Position numbers and translations under genes: made by a program. Shown one piece after another: positions 57,052 through 64,000 of a stretch of 64,000 bases of DNA (position 1 is its first letter; every line of letters starts with the position of its first letter). This stretch comes from Pseudomonas nabeulensis (lineage in GTDB: Bacteria; Pseudomonadota; Gammaproteobacteria; Pseudomonadales; Pseudomonadaceae): contig NZ_QUZT01000005.1 in assembly GCF_004682045.1 (NCBI RefSeq), forward strand, positions 62,001-126,000, in the 5' to 3' direction. The notes under the pieces are model-generated. The model ran no database searches and was not told the origin of the DNA. It saw only the letters and a program-made list of their open reading frames with translations.

Positions 57052-59036
57052 ACCGCCGCTCCTTGCAGGCCGAGGGCTTCACGCACCCGGCTCTTGACCT
57101 TGACCCGATACCGCCGATCCAGCGCCGCCAGCAAACCACCGAAACCGGTGAGCAAGCCGCCGAACCAGATCCAGCGCACAAACGGCTTCACATGCACACG
57201 CACCGCCCAGGCGCCGTCGCCCAGCGGTTCACCCAGCGCCACATACAGGTCGCGGGTGAAACCGGCGTCGATGCCGGCTTCGGTCATCATCGAACTCTGT
57301 ACGGTGTACAGGCGTTTTTCCGGGTGCAGCACTGCCACTTCCTTGCCGTTGCGCACCACACGCACGGTGCCTTTGTCGGAAGTGAAGTTCGGGCCCTCGA
57401 AGTGTTTGGCACCTTCAAAGATGAAGTGGTAACCGGCCAGGTCCATGGACTCGCCCGGCGCCAAACGCAGGTCGCGCTCAGCGCTGTTCTGGCTGGACAA
57501 CACCACGCCCAGGGCGCACACGGCGATGCCGATATGGGCGATCTGCATGCCCCAGTAGCTGCGGGTCAGGCTTGGTAGCCCTTTGATCAGGCCTTTGTGG
57601 CGGGTCTTGTCGAAGATATCCCGCACACCGGCCAGCAATACCCAGGCCGCCAGCAGGAAGGTCGCGAGCACCGCCCAGTTGAAGTCGCCGTAGGCGATAC
57701 CGGCGATCACCGCCAGCGCCACGCTGCCCAGCAGCACAGGCATCAGCATGCCTGCCAGCCATTTCACCGGGGTGTCTTTCCAGCGCACCAGCACACCGAC
57801 CGCCATCACCACCATCAACAAGCCCATCAGCGGAATGAACAACGCGTTGAAATACGGCGGGCCGACGGACAGCTTGGCGCCGCTCAGAGCGTCCAGCACC
57901 AACGGGTACAGGGTGCCGAGCAGAATCATCGACGCGGCCACCACCAGCACCAGGTTATTGCCCAGCAGCAGGGTTTCCCGCGACCACAGGTTGAAGCCGA
58001 CCTGGCTCTTGACCACCGGGGCGCGCAGTGCAAACAACGTGAGTGAACCGCCGACCACAAACAGCAAGAAGATCAGGATGAACACACCGCGTTCCGGGTC
58101 GGACGCAAACGCGTGCACCGAGGTCAACACGCCCGACCGCACAAGGAAAGTGCCGAGCAGGCTGAGGGAAAACGCCGCGATAGCCAGCAACACGGTCCAG
58201 CTCTTGAACACGCCGCGTTTTTCGGTGACCGCCAGCGAGTGAATCAGCGCCGTGCCCACCAGCCAGGGCATGAACGAGGCGTTTTCCACCGGGTCCCAGA
58301 ACCACCAGCCGCCCCAGCCGAGTTCGTAGTAGGCCCACCAGGAGCCGAGGGTGATACCGATACCGAGGAACGCCCAGGCAACGATGGTCCACGGCCGCGA
58401 CCAGCGCGCCCATGCGGCGTCGAGGCGACCACCGAGCAGCGCGGCGATGGCAAAGGCGAAAGCCACGGAGAAACCGACGTAGCCCATGTAGAGCATCGGC
58501 GGGTGCACGATCAGGCCGATGTCTTGCAGCAACGGGTTGAGGTCATGCCCGTCCGCCGGAACCTGCGGCAAGATGCGGCTGAACGGGTTGGAGGTCATGA
58601 TCAGGAACAGCAGGAAACCGATGCTGATCATGCCCATCACCGCCAGCACCCGCGCCAGCATTACTTGCGGCAGTTGGCGCGAGAACACCGACACGGCAAA
58701 GGTCCAGCCACCGAGGATCAACGCCCACAGCAGCAACGAGCCTTCGTGGGCGCCCCACACGGCGCTGAATTTGTAATACCAGGGCAAGGCGCTGTTGGAG
58801 TTATTGGCCACATAGGCGACGGAAAAATCGTCGGTCATAAAGGCATAGGTCAGGCAGCCGAAGGCGAAAACCAGAAACGCGAACTGCCCCCACGCGGCCG
58901 GCTGCGCCAGGCTCATCCACAAGCGATCACCCCGCCAGGCGCCCAGCAGCGGCACCACGGCTTGCACGATGGCAAAGCACAGCGCGAGGATCATCGCCAA
59001 GTGACCCAGTTCCGGAATAAACAGTGCAGACGTCAT
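57048..59036 (-). CDS. ccmF: Heme lyase subunit CcmF
   Basis: 662-residue integral membrane protein with about 15 helices, part of the CcmFH(I) heme lyase that attaches heme from holo-CcmE to apocytochrome. The WWD domain is WGGWWFWDPVENASFMPW; periplasmic histidine ligands lie around it and in ALIHSLAV. ATG at 59036 with GGAGGG 7 bases upstream is preferred to the adjacent GTG at 59039. Almost abuts ccmE. Confidence 0.97.
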   Translation of the reverse strand: MTSALFIPELGHLAMILALCFAIVQAVVPLLGAWRGDRLWMSLAQPAAWGQFAFLVFAFGCLTYAFMTDDFSVAYVANNSNSALPWYYKFSAVWGAHEGSLLLWALILGGWTFAVSVFSRQLPQVMLARVLAVMGMISIGFLLFLIMTSNPFSRILPQVPADGHDLNPLLQDIGLIVHPPMLYMGYVGFSVAFAFAIAALLGGRLDAAWARWSRPWTIVAWAFLGIGITLGSWWAYYELGWGGWWFWDPVENASFMPWLVGTALIHSLAVTEKRGVFKSWTVLLAIAAFSLSLLGTFLVRSGVLTSVHAFASDPERGVFILIFLLFVVGGSLTLFALRAPVVKSQVGFNLWSRETLLLGNNLVLVVAASMILLGTLYPLVLDALSGAKLSVGPPYFNALFIPLMGLLMVVMAVGVLVRWKDTPVKWLAGMLMPVLLGSVALAVIAGIAYGDFNWAVLATFLLAAWVLLAGVRDIFDKTRHKGLIKGLPSLTRSYWGMQIAHIGIAVCALGVVLSSQNSAERDLRLAPGESMDLAGYHFIFEGAKHFEGPNFTSDKGTVRVVRNGKEVAVLHPEKRLYTVQSSMMTEAGIDAGFTRDLYVALGEPLGDGAWAVRVHVKPFVRWIWFGGLLTGFGGLLAALDRRYRVKVKSRVREALGLQGAAV

Positions 59037-59039
59037 CAC

Positions 59040-59495
59040 TTAGCCCTCCTTCGCTGGCTTTGGCGCGGACTGGCCGCTGTCCTTGAGCGCCTTGGTGACT
59101 TCCGGCGGCATGTATTTTTCATCGTGCTTGGCCAGCACTTCATCGGCCACCACCACGCCGTCGGCATTGAGTTTGCCCAAGGCGACGATGCCCTGGCCTT
59201 CGCGGAACAGGTCCGGGAGGATGCCGCGGTAGGTGATGGTCACGGCCTTGTTGAAGTCGGTGACCACGAAGGTCACGTCGAGGGAATCGCTGGAACGCTT
59301 CAGAGACCCCTTCTCCACCATGCCGCCGGCGCGGATGCGCGTGTCCAGCGGCGCTTCGCCGTTGGCGATCTGGGTCGGGGTATAGAACAGGTTGATGTTC
59401 TGCTGCAACGCGCTCAAGGCCAGGGCCACGGCAATGCCGACGCCGGCCAGGATGGCAAGGATGATCAACAGACGCTTTCTACGCAGCGGATTCAC
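59040..59495 (-). CDS. ccmE: Heme chaperone CcmE
   Basis: 151-residue periplasmic heme chaperone with an N-terminal anchor (about 9-28). The OB-fold core has the heme-binding histidine in [13 protein letters not shown]. Basic N-terminus [10 protein letters not shown]. The start is GTG (59495), overlapping the ccmD stop (GTGA). Confidence 0.97.
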   Translation of the reverse strand: MNPLRRKRLLIILAILAGVGIAVALALSALQQNINLFYTPTQIANGEAPLDTRIRAGGMVEKGSLKRSSDSLDVTFVVTDFNKAVTITYRGILPDLFREGQGIVALGKLNADGVVVADEVLAKHDEKYMPPEVTKALKDSGQSAPKPAKEG

Positions 59496-59668
59496 TTTTC
59501 GGTCTCCCGGCGCAGACGACGCGCCTCTTGTTGCAGGTAACGCTTGCGGGCCAGGATCGGCGCGGCGACGTTGAGGGCCAGCACCGCCAGGCAGATGCCA
59601 TAGGCCGTCCAGACATACAGGCCATGGTGGCCCATGGCGAGAAAATCACTGAAAGAAGCAAAACTCAT
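59492..59668 (-). CDS. ccmD: Heme exporter protein CcmD (58 aa)
   Basis: 58-codon frame in the gap between ccmC and ccmE, ATG at 59668 and TGA at 59492. Sequence begins [20 protein letters not shown], followed by a single membrane helix (about 16-37) and a basic tail ([15 protein letters not shown]), exactly the CcmD pattern. It helps release holo-CcmE from CcmABC. Overlaps ccmC and ccmE by 4 bases each; a longer frame on the same strand in another phase is spurious. Confidence 0.96.
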   Translation of the reverse strand: MSFASFSDFLAMGHHGLYVWTAYGICLAVLALNVAAPILARKRYLQQEARRLRRETEK

Positions 59669-60420
59669 CCGCGCGCTCCCAGGCTGCTTTGCACTTCGGC
59701 CTTGACCCAGCTGGCGCGGGCTTCACGCTTGAGCACTTCAAGGCGCATACGCATCAACAATACGGCGCCGAAGAAGCAATAGAAGCCAAGCACCATCAGC
59801 AACAGCGGCGCCCACATTTCCACGGGCATCGCCGGTTTTTCGGTGAGGGTGAAGGTGGCGCCCTGGTGCAGGGTGTTCCACCACTCCACCGAGTATTTGA
59901 TGATCGGGATGTTGATCACGCCCACAATCGCCAGCACCGCGCAGGCCTTGGCGGCGCTGTCACGATTGCTGATCGCATTGCCCAAGGCAATCAGGCCGAA
60001 GTACAGGAACAGCAGGATCAACATGGACGTCAGTCGCGCATCCCACACCCACCACGAGCCCCAGGTCGGTTTGCCCCAGATGGCTCCGGTGACCAGCGCC
60101 ACGGCGGTCATCCACGCGCCGATGGGCGCGGCGCATTGCAGGGCCACGTCCGCCAGTTTCATCTTCCACACCAGGCCGACGATGCCGCACACGGCCAGCA
60201 TCACGTAGCAGGACTGGGCCAGCATCGCGGCAGGCACGTGGATATAGATGATGCGAAAGCTGTTGCCTTGCTGGTAGTCCGGCGGTGCGAACGCCAGGCC
60301 CCAGACCAGGCCGATGCCGATCAGCAACACGGCGAAGAGGCTTAACCACGGCAGCAGCTTGCCACTGATGCCGTAGAACCATTTGGGCGAGCCGAGCTTG
60401 TGAAACCAGGTCCAGTTCAT
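59665..60420 (-). CDS. ccmC: Heme transporter subunit CcmC
   Basis: 251-residue membrane protein with six helices, loading heme onto CcmE. Its WWD domain is [18 protein letters not shown], with periplasmic heme-ligand His in HVPAAMLAQ and HQGATF. The ATG at 60420 ([16 protein letters not shown]) is the conserved start. A 78-base gap separates it from ccmB. Confidence 0.97.
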   Translation of the reverse strand: MNWTWFHKLGSPKWFYGISGKLLPWLSLFAVLLIGIGLVWGLAFAPPDYQQGNSFRIIYIHVPAAMLAQSCYVMLAVCGIVGLVWKMKLADVALQCAAPIGAWMTAVALVTGAIWGKPTWGSWWVWDARLTSMLILLFLYFGLIALGNAISNRDSAAKACAVLAIVGVINIPIIKYSVEWWNTLHQGATFTLTEKPAMPVEMWAPLLLMVLGFYCFFGAVLLMRMRLEVLKREARASWVKAEVQSSLGARG

Positions 60421-60498
60421 TGCTGTTTCCATCACGGTGGCTTTTCGTCGTTGCGAAAAGCTCAGGGTCTTTACTGGCTAATGCTTAGCCAGACCTCA

Positions 60499-61167
60499 TT
60501 ATTCGCCGACGCTGATCTTCAGGCCGGCCGCTATAGCAAAGGGTGTCAGGGTGACCGCCAACGCGGTCAGGCTACCCAGCCACAGCAGGTAACCGCTGGC
60601 CGGCATGCCCATGAGCGCGGCTTGCAGTGCACCGCTGCCCAGGATCAACACCGGGATATACAAAGGCAGAATCAGCAGGGCCAGCAACAGGCCGCCGCGC
60701 TTCAAGCCCACCGTCAGCGCCGCCCCCACTGCACCTAATAAACTGAGGGTTGGCGTGCCGAGCAGCAGGGATATAAGCAGCACTGGCAGGCACTCGGTGG
60801 GCAGGCCCAGCATCATCGCCAGCAGTGGCGAGAGCAAGACTAGCGCCAGTCCGGAAAAAGCCCAGTGTGCCAGCACCTTGGCCAGTACCAGTAGGGGCAG
60901 AGGGTGCGACGAAAGGACCCACTGTTCCAGGGAACCGTCTTCAAAATCACTGCGGAACAGCCCGTCCAGCGAGAGCAGCACCGATAAAAGCGCCGCTACC
61001 CACACCAATCCTGGGGACAAGGTTTGCAACAGTTTAGTCTCGGGGCCAACCGCCAACGGGAACAACGCAATCACGATGGCAAAGAACACCAGCGGGTTGG
61101 CCAATTCAGCCGGGCGACGGCACAACAGCCGCGCTTCGCGGGCGACCAGCAGGGCAAATACGCTCAT
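60499..61167 (-). CDS. ccmB: Heme exporter protein CcmB
   Basis: 222-residue permease subunit with six membrane helices. N-terminus [26 protein letters not shown] and [23 protein letters not shown] are family segments. Works with CcmA in the ABC-type release step. The ATG at 61167 overlaps ccmA by 4 bases. Confidence 0.96.
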   Translation of the reverse strand: MSVFALLVAREARLLCRRPAELANPLVFFAIVIALFPLAVGPETKLLQTLSPGLVWVAALLSVLLSLDGLFRSDFEDGSLEQWVLSSHPLPLLVLAKVLAHWAFSGLALVLLSPLLAMMLGLPTECLPVLLISLLLGTPTLSLLGAVGAALTVGLKRGGLLLALLILPLYIPVLILGSGALQAALMGMPASGYLLWLGSLTALAVTLTPFAIAAGLKISVGE

Positions 61168-61799
61168 GCCGACCACCGGCCCAGGTCGAGGTCACGGTAA
61201 CCGGTGGGCATGCGTGTCATCGAGTGGTGAGTCGTCAGCACGACCAGGCCACCCTGCTCGCAGTGCTGGGCCAGGTGCTTCTCCAACTGGGCGACGCCTT
61301 GTTTATCGAGCGCGGTGAAGGGTTCGTCGAGAATCCACAGCGGCGGGCCCGGCAAGTACAAACGCGCCAGGGCCACGCGACGCTGCTGGCCGGCGGACAG
61401 GGTGTGGCAGGGAACGTCTTCAAAACCCTTGAGGCCGACGGCGGCGAGAGCCTGCCAGATCGCATCGCGGGACGCAGGATGATGCAAGGCGCTAAGCCAG
61501 CTGAGGTTTTCCTCGGCGGTGAGCACGTCCTTGATGCCGGCGGCGTGGCCGATCCAGATCAGGTTGCGGGCCAACTCCGTGCGTTGTTCGTTGAGAGGCT
61601 TGCCGTTGAGTCGAACCTCACCGGCGGTCGGCTGCATCAACCCGGCCAACAGGCGCAGCAAACTGGTCTTTCCACTGCCATTGGGCCCACTGATCTGCAC
61701 CATATCGCCGCCCGCCAGCCGCAGTTCGAGGTGCTCGAACAGCAGGCGCAGGTCACGTTCACAGGCAAGCGCTACGGCTTCAAGAAGAGGGCTGGTCAA
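61164..61799 (-). CDS. ccmA: Heme exporter ATP-binding protein CcmA
   Basis: 211-residue ABC ATPase. Walker [13 protein letters not shown], signature [14 protein letters not shown], Walker [14 protein letters not shown]-loop VLTTHH. First gene of ccmABCDEFGHI. Promoter region upstream (61800-61947) shows no clear consensus to me. Confidence 0.97.
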   Translation of the reverse strand: MTSPLLEAVALACERDLRLLFEHLELRLAGGDMVQISGPNGSGKTSLLRLLAGLMQPTAGEVRLNGKPLNEQRTELARNLIWIGHAAGIKDVLTAEENLSWLSALHHPASRDAIWQALAAVGLKGFEDVPCHTLSAGQQRRVALARLYLPGPPLWILDEPFTALDKQGVAQLEKHLAQHCEQGGLVVLTTHHSMTRMPTGYRDLDLGRWSA

Positions 61800-61947
61800 A
61801 AGATCGCGGGCCTTTACGGTTCAAGTCGGCGGTGCAGCGGCCGTTAAAGAGAGATGCACAATAACGGCTTTGGCGACCGGTTTTAGAGAGCTGGATCAAC
61901 TAGTTGTGTGGTTTTTAGCGCTCTCTTTGCAGACGGGCGGCATTATA

Positions 61948-61981
61948 CATGCGATGCCCTACTCTAAAGAGGGCAATTTCC
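61948..61981. repeat. 34-bp direct repeat, left copy
   Basis: Perfect match to 62749-62782, same orientation, 801 bases apart. Contains a dyad, GCCCTACTCT/AGAGGGC. Confidence 0.92.
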
Positions 61982-62054
61982 CGCAATGCAGTGTTCAAGA
62001 TCGTACGAACGACGGGGAAAGAAGTCGGCGGGCATACCACCTCAGTGGTGTTAT

Positions 62055-62534
62055 TCACGCCGGCCTGAAAAAGCGTAGCAACCTGAGGCTACGCCCCATG
62101 ATCAGACCATTGATGAGCCCCGCGCCCAGCGATGACCAAGCTATCACGTAGATTTGCTGAGCCAGCTCGGGATGGATCGCCACTTGATACCCGTTGTAGT
62201 AACGCCAGGCGAAAAACACCCAATAAACAACGAGCACTTTGACTGAGCCGTCAATCACCAAGCGCTCCCCCTCTCGCTTGACGGCGCCATATGAATACAC
62301 GCGCCCGGCCAGGAACCCTCCCATCAACAAACCCAGTGTGTAGGCCGACACCGGAATGAGGATGCCTTGAGTGAATGTCAAAGACACCAAGGAGATGGCG
62401 ATAAATATCATGGGCGTCAGTTTCAACGACCTTCTGGACTCGTAATTTTTGAAGCAGGCAACCAGGCCGTAATAGGTCACCATCAAAAAAACGGCATAAA
62501 CCCAAACAGGTGTGCCACGGAGAATATCGAGCAA
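62055..62534 (-). CDS. Small membrane protein (DUF6622-like) in a repeat-bounded segment
   Basis: 159-residue protein with four hydrophobic segments (about 9-28, 42-60, 66-82 and 98-117) plus a C-terminal one (126-145). The start, LRGTPVWVYAVFLMVTYYGL, resembles the uncharacterised family DUF6622. Function unknown. It is the only gene in an 801-base stretch bounded by direct repeats, and its GC content is visibly lower than that of the ccm and fliK-like genes on either side. Confidence 0.75.
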   Translation of the reverse strand: MLDILRGTPVWVYAVFLMVTYYGLVACFKNYESRRSLKLTPMIFIAISLVSLTFTQGILIPVSAYTLGLLMGGFLAGRVYSYGAVKREGERLVIDGSVKVLVVYWVFFAWRYYNGYQVAIHPELAQQIYVIAWSSLGAGLINGLIMGRSLRLLRFFRPA

Positions 62535-62748
62535 TAGAACCTCGCAAAACTGCGTAGAGTTTCGTCAACAGATAATGATCAGTGACTTTCCGGCGCTCAG
62601 ATATTAGTACGCTGCGCTATCGGGTCAATTGTGCATTACGCAGGACAAGTCCCTAATAGCTGTAGGCTCGATCAAGCTGGTGACAAATTGGTCGATACAG
62701 AACTACAACGGCGCTCGCGAGCGATTTCAGGGCGACGAATCAAATAGT

Positions 62749-62782
62749 CATGCGATGCCCTACTCTAAAGAGGGCAATTTCC
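62749..62782. repeat. 34-bp direct repeat, right copy
   Basis: Second copy of 61948-61981; it leads directly into the fliK-like gene and contains an in-frame ATG (62750) of that gene. Confidence 0.92.
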
Positions 62783-62800
62783 TTCGAGACGATGGGCACA

Positions 62801-64000
62801 ATGACCGGCGAGATCAACCTCCCTACGCTTCCACCCGCCCCGGCGACCGGGCCTGCCCCGCCGGCTGCGGGCGGTGAATTGCTGAAACTGCTGGAGCCGC
62901 AGATCGGCTTGATCGCACCAGGAAAAACCGCGAATGCCGAAGTCATCGCCCTGAAACAAGGCGGTGAAGCCTTTCAGCTACTGCTCAAGTTGACCCTCGA
63001 CGGCGGTCGCCAGACCTTGGTGCAGGCCAGCAGCGCGCAGCCGTTGCCGCTGGGCAGCAATGTGGCGGTGAGCCAGACACCGGCGGGCAACCTGACCCTG
63101 ACCTTGCAGCAAGCCTTGAGCGCCAATGTGGCCGCCCTCACCCGTATCGACACCACGCAGATACCGGTGGGCACGCTGCTGCAAGCCAAGGTATTGACCA
63201 CCCAGATGCTGCCCCAGGGCACGGCGCAACCGGCGGTTTATCGTTCGCTGGTGACGGTGCTCAACAACGCCTTGGCGGGCGCGACCCTGACCGTGGAAAG
63301 CCCGCAGCCGCTTCGGGTCGGGAGTTTGCTCAGTGCCGTGGTGCAGAACGCACAGACCCTGAATTTTGTGCCGCTGAGTGGCCTCAAGGATCAGTTGGCG
63401 GTCACCCAGCAACTCGCCACCCAGCAAAGCCGCCAAGGTTCCCTGGACGCGGTGTTCACCGCCCTGCAAAACCTGCCACGCGGCGACAGCACCTCGGCCG
63501 ACCTACGCGCCGCCGCCGACCGCTTGCTCGCCGCCCTGCCCGACCTGGCACAGGTCAGTAACCCCAAGATACTGGCGCAAGTGGTGCAGAACAGCGGGGC
63601 CTTTCTGGAAGCCAAACTGCTTGCCGGGCAGAATCCTGGGGTTCCACCGCTGGACATGAAAGGCGCGCTGCTGCGCCTGGTGGCTGATCTGCTGCCCGCC
63701 CTGCCCGCCAGCACCAATCTGAATGCGATCCTGGCCGCCAACACCCTGGCCCTAGTGATGCCGAACTTTGTGCGCAGCCCGCTCAACACCCTCGGCCAGG
63801 TCAGCGCCCGCCAGACACCGGCCGGCTTCCCGTTGCCCGAACGGCTGATGGCAAAACTGGAAGGCGAAGGCGACCTGGAAAACCTGCTGCGCCTCGCCGC
63901 CGGCGCCATCTCGCGCTTGCAGAGCCATCAACTGTCGAGCCTGGAACAGACCGGCACCACCGCCGACGGCCGCCTGCAAACCACCTGGCAATTGGAGATC
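62801..64000 (+). CDS. FliK-like flagellar hook-length control protein (3' end outside window)
   Basis: First 400 residues of a protein cut by the window end. N-terminus MTGEINLPTLPPAPATGPAP; then Gln/Leu/Ala-rich sequence with repeated SxLSAVVQNAQ- and LKLTLDGGRQ-like beta segments, and a helical middle (about 185-330). By position next to ccmA it corresponds to the FliK-type protein near P. aeruginosa PA1474 as I recall; the diagnostic C-terminal Flg_hook domain is outside. In-frame ATGs at 62750 and 62792 are alternatives; none has a strong ribosome site. Confidence 0.75.
   Translation, partial: MTGEINLPTLPPAPATGPAPPAAGGELLKLLEPQIGLIAPGKTANAEVIALKQGGEAFQLLLKLTLDGGRQTLVQASSAQPLPLGSNVAVSQTPAGNLTLTLQQALSANVAALTRIDTTQIPVGTLLQAKVLTTQMLPQGTAQPAVYRSLVTVLNNALAGATLTVESPQPLRVGSLLSAVVQNAQTLNFVPLSGLKDQLAVTQQLATQQSRQGSLDAVFTALQNLPRGDSTSADLRAAADRLLAALPDLAQVSNPKILAQVVQNSGAFLEAKLLAGQNPGVPPLDMKGALLRLVADLLPALPASTNLNAILAANTLALVMPNFVRSPLNTLGQVSARQTPAGFPLPERLMAKLEGEGDLENLLRLAAGAISRLQSHQLSSLEQTGTTADGRLQTTWQLEI

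Noticed and set aside
58113..59540. 475-codon open frame on the plus strand
   Set aside because: Antisense to ccmF and ccmE; His/Gln/Arg-rich shadow composition.
59479..59661. 60-codon minus-strand frame in the ccmD position
   Set aside because: The other phase on the same strand gives a 58-residue CcmD with the expected membrane helix and 4-base overlaps; this frame is rich in Ser/Arg/Trp and has no such features.
61948..61981. 34-bp repeat read as a chromosomal dif or attachment site
   Set aside because: It lacks the dif core pattern, and no recombinase or tRNA is nearby; only the direct-repeat property can be supported.

Overview
The window is about 64 kb of high-GC gammaproteobacterial chromosome that I assign to the genus Pseudomonas, most likely the P. 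fluorescens group. The basis is gene order (hybrid kinase-fabA-fabB; htpG...brnQ-sucDC-lpd-sucBA-sdhBADC/gltA; gcl-hyi-glxR-hydroxypyruvate reductase-pyk...cysP; ccmABCDEFGHI-fliK-like), which matches my memory of P. aeruginosa PA1611-PA1474, plus many REP/REPIN palindromes (core GTGGGAGGGGGCTTGCCCCC) typical of fluorescent pseudomonads. I recognise 62 protein genes. No rRNA, tRNA, CRISPR array, prophage or transposase was seen.

Layout. 1-3.8 kb: the 3' part of a hybrid sensor kinase, then fabA-fabB for unsaturated fatty acid synthesis. 3.9-13.7 kb: a chemoreceptor with a sigma-28-like promoter, OsmC-like and pirin-like proteins, a dienelactone-hydrolase-like protein, htpG with a sigma-32-like promoter, two hotdog thioesterases, a small lipoprotein, a DUF599 membrane protein and a branched-chain amino acid carrier. 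14-27 kb: the TCA cluster, sdhCDAB-sucAB-lpd-sucCD on the minus strand and gltA divergent on the plus strand. 27-36 kb: acetate permease actP with its DUF485 partner, an orphan betaine-type binding protein, a GH17 membrane protein, a small membrane protein, a secreted alpha/beta-hydrolase coupled to an MlaA/VacJ-like protein, and DUF808.

36.3-38.9 kb is a lower-GC accessory patch and the most interesting part of the window. On the minus strand a 53-residue peptide gene (38445-38606), with a Cys/Gly/Trp-rich C-terminus, is followed by a strong hairpin, then a 240-residue protein with an HP...CPF motif and a C-terminal membrane anchor, then an ABC exporter-like protein with an unusually short ATPase domain. 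I read this as a candidate ribosomal peptide (RiPP or bacteriocin-like) operon; I do not recognise it as a described system.

38.9-46.8 kb: glyoxylate/glycerate catabolism (TetR regulator, GlcG-like protein, gcl, hyi, glxR, ttuD-like, pyk), with two TTGTATACAA palindromes in the divergent control region and REPINs between several genes. 47-54.8 kb: urea transporter, potassium channel with a zinc-ribbon-like tail, sulfate-binding protein, a periplasmic protein, an MFS transporter, hicAB toxin-antitoxin, a LysR regulator, an orphan phnN and a proline-rich lipoprotein. 54.8-61.8 kb: the complete cytochrome c maturation operon ccmABCDEFGHI, including a 58-residue ccmD. 61.9-62.8 kb: an 801-bp segment bounded by a perfect 34-bp direct repeat and carrying one small membrane-protein gene; a fliK-like gene follows and runs off the window end.

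All functions are read from sequence and family knowledge; no database search or folding calculation was run.
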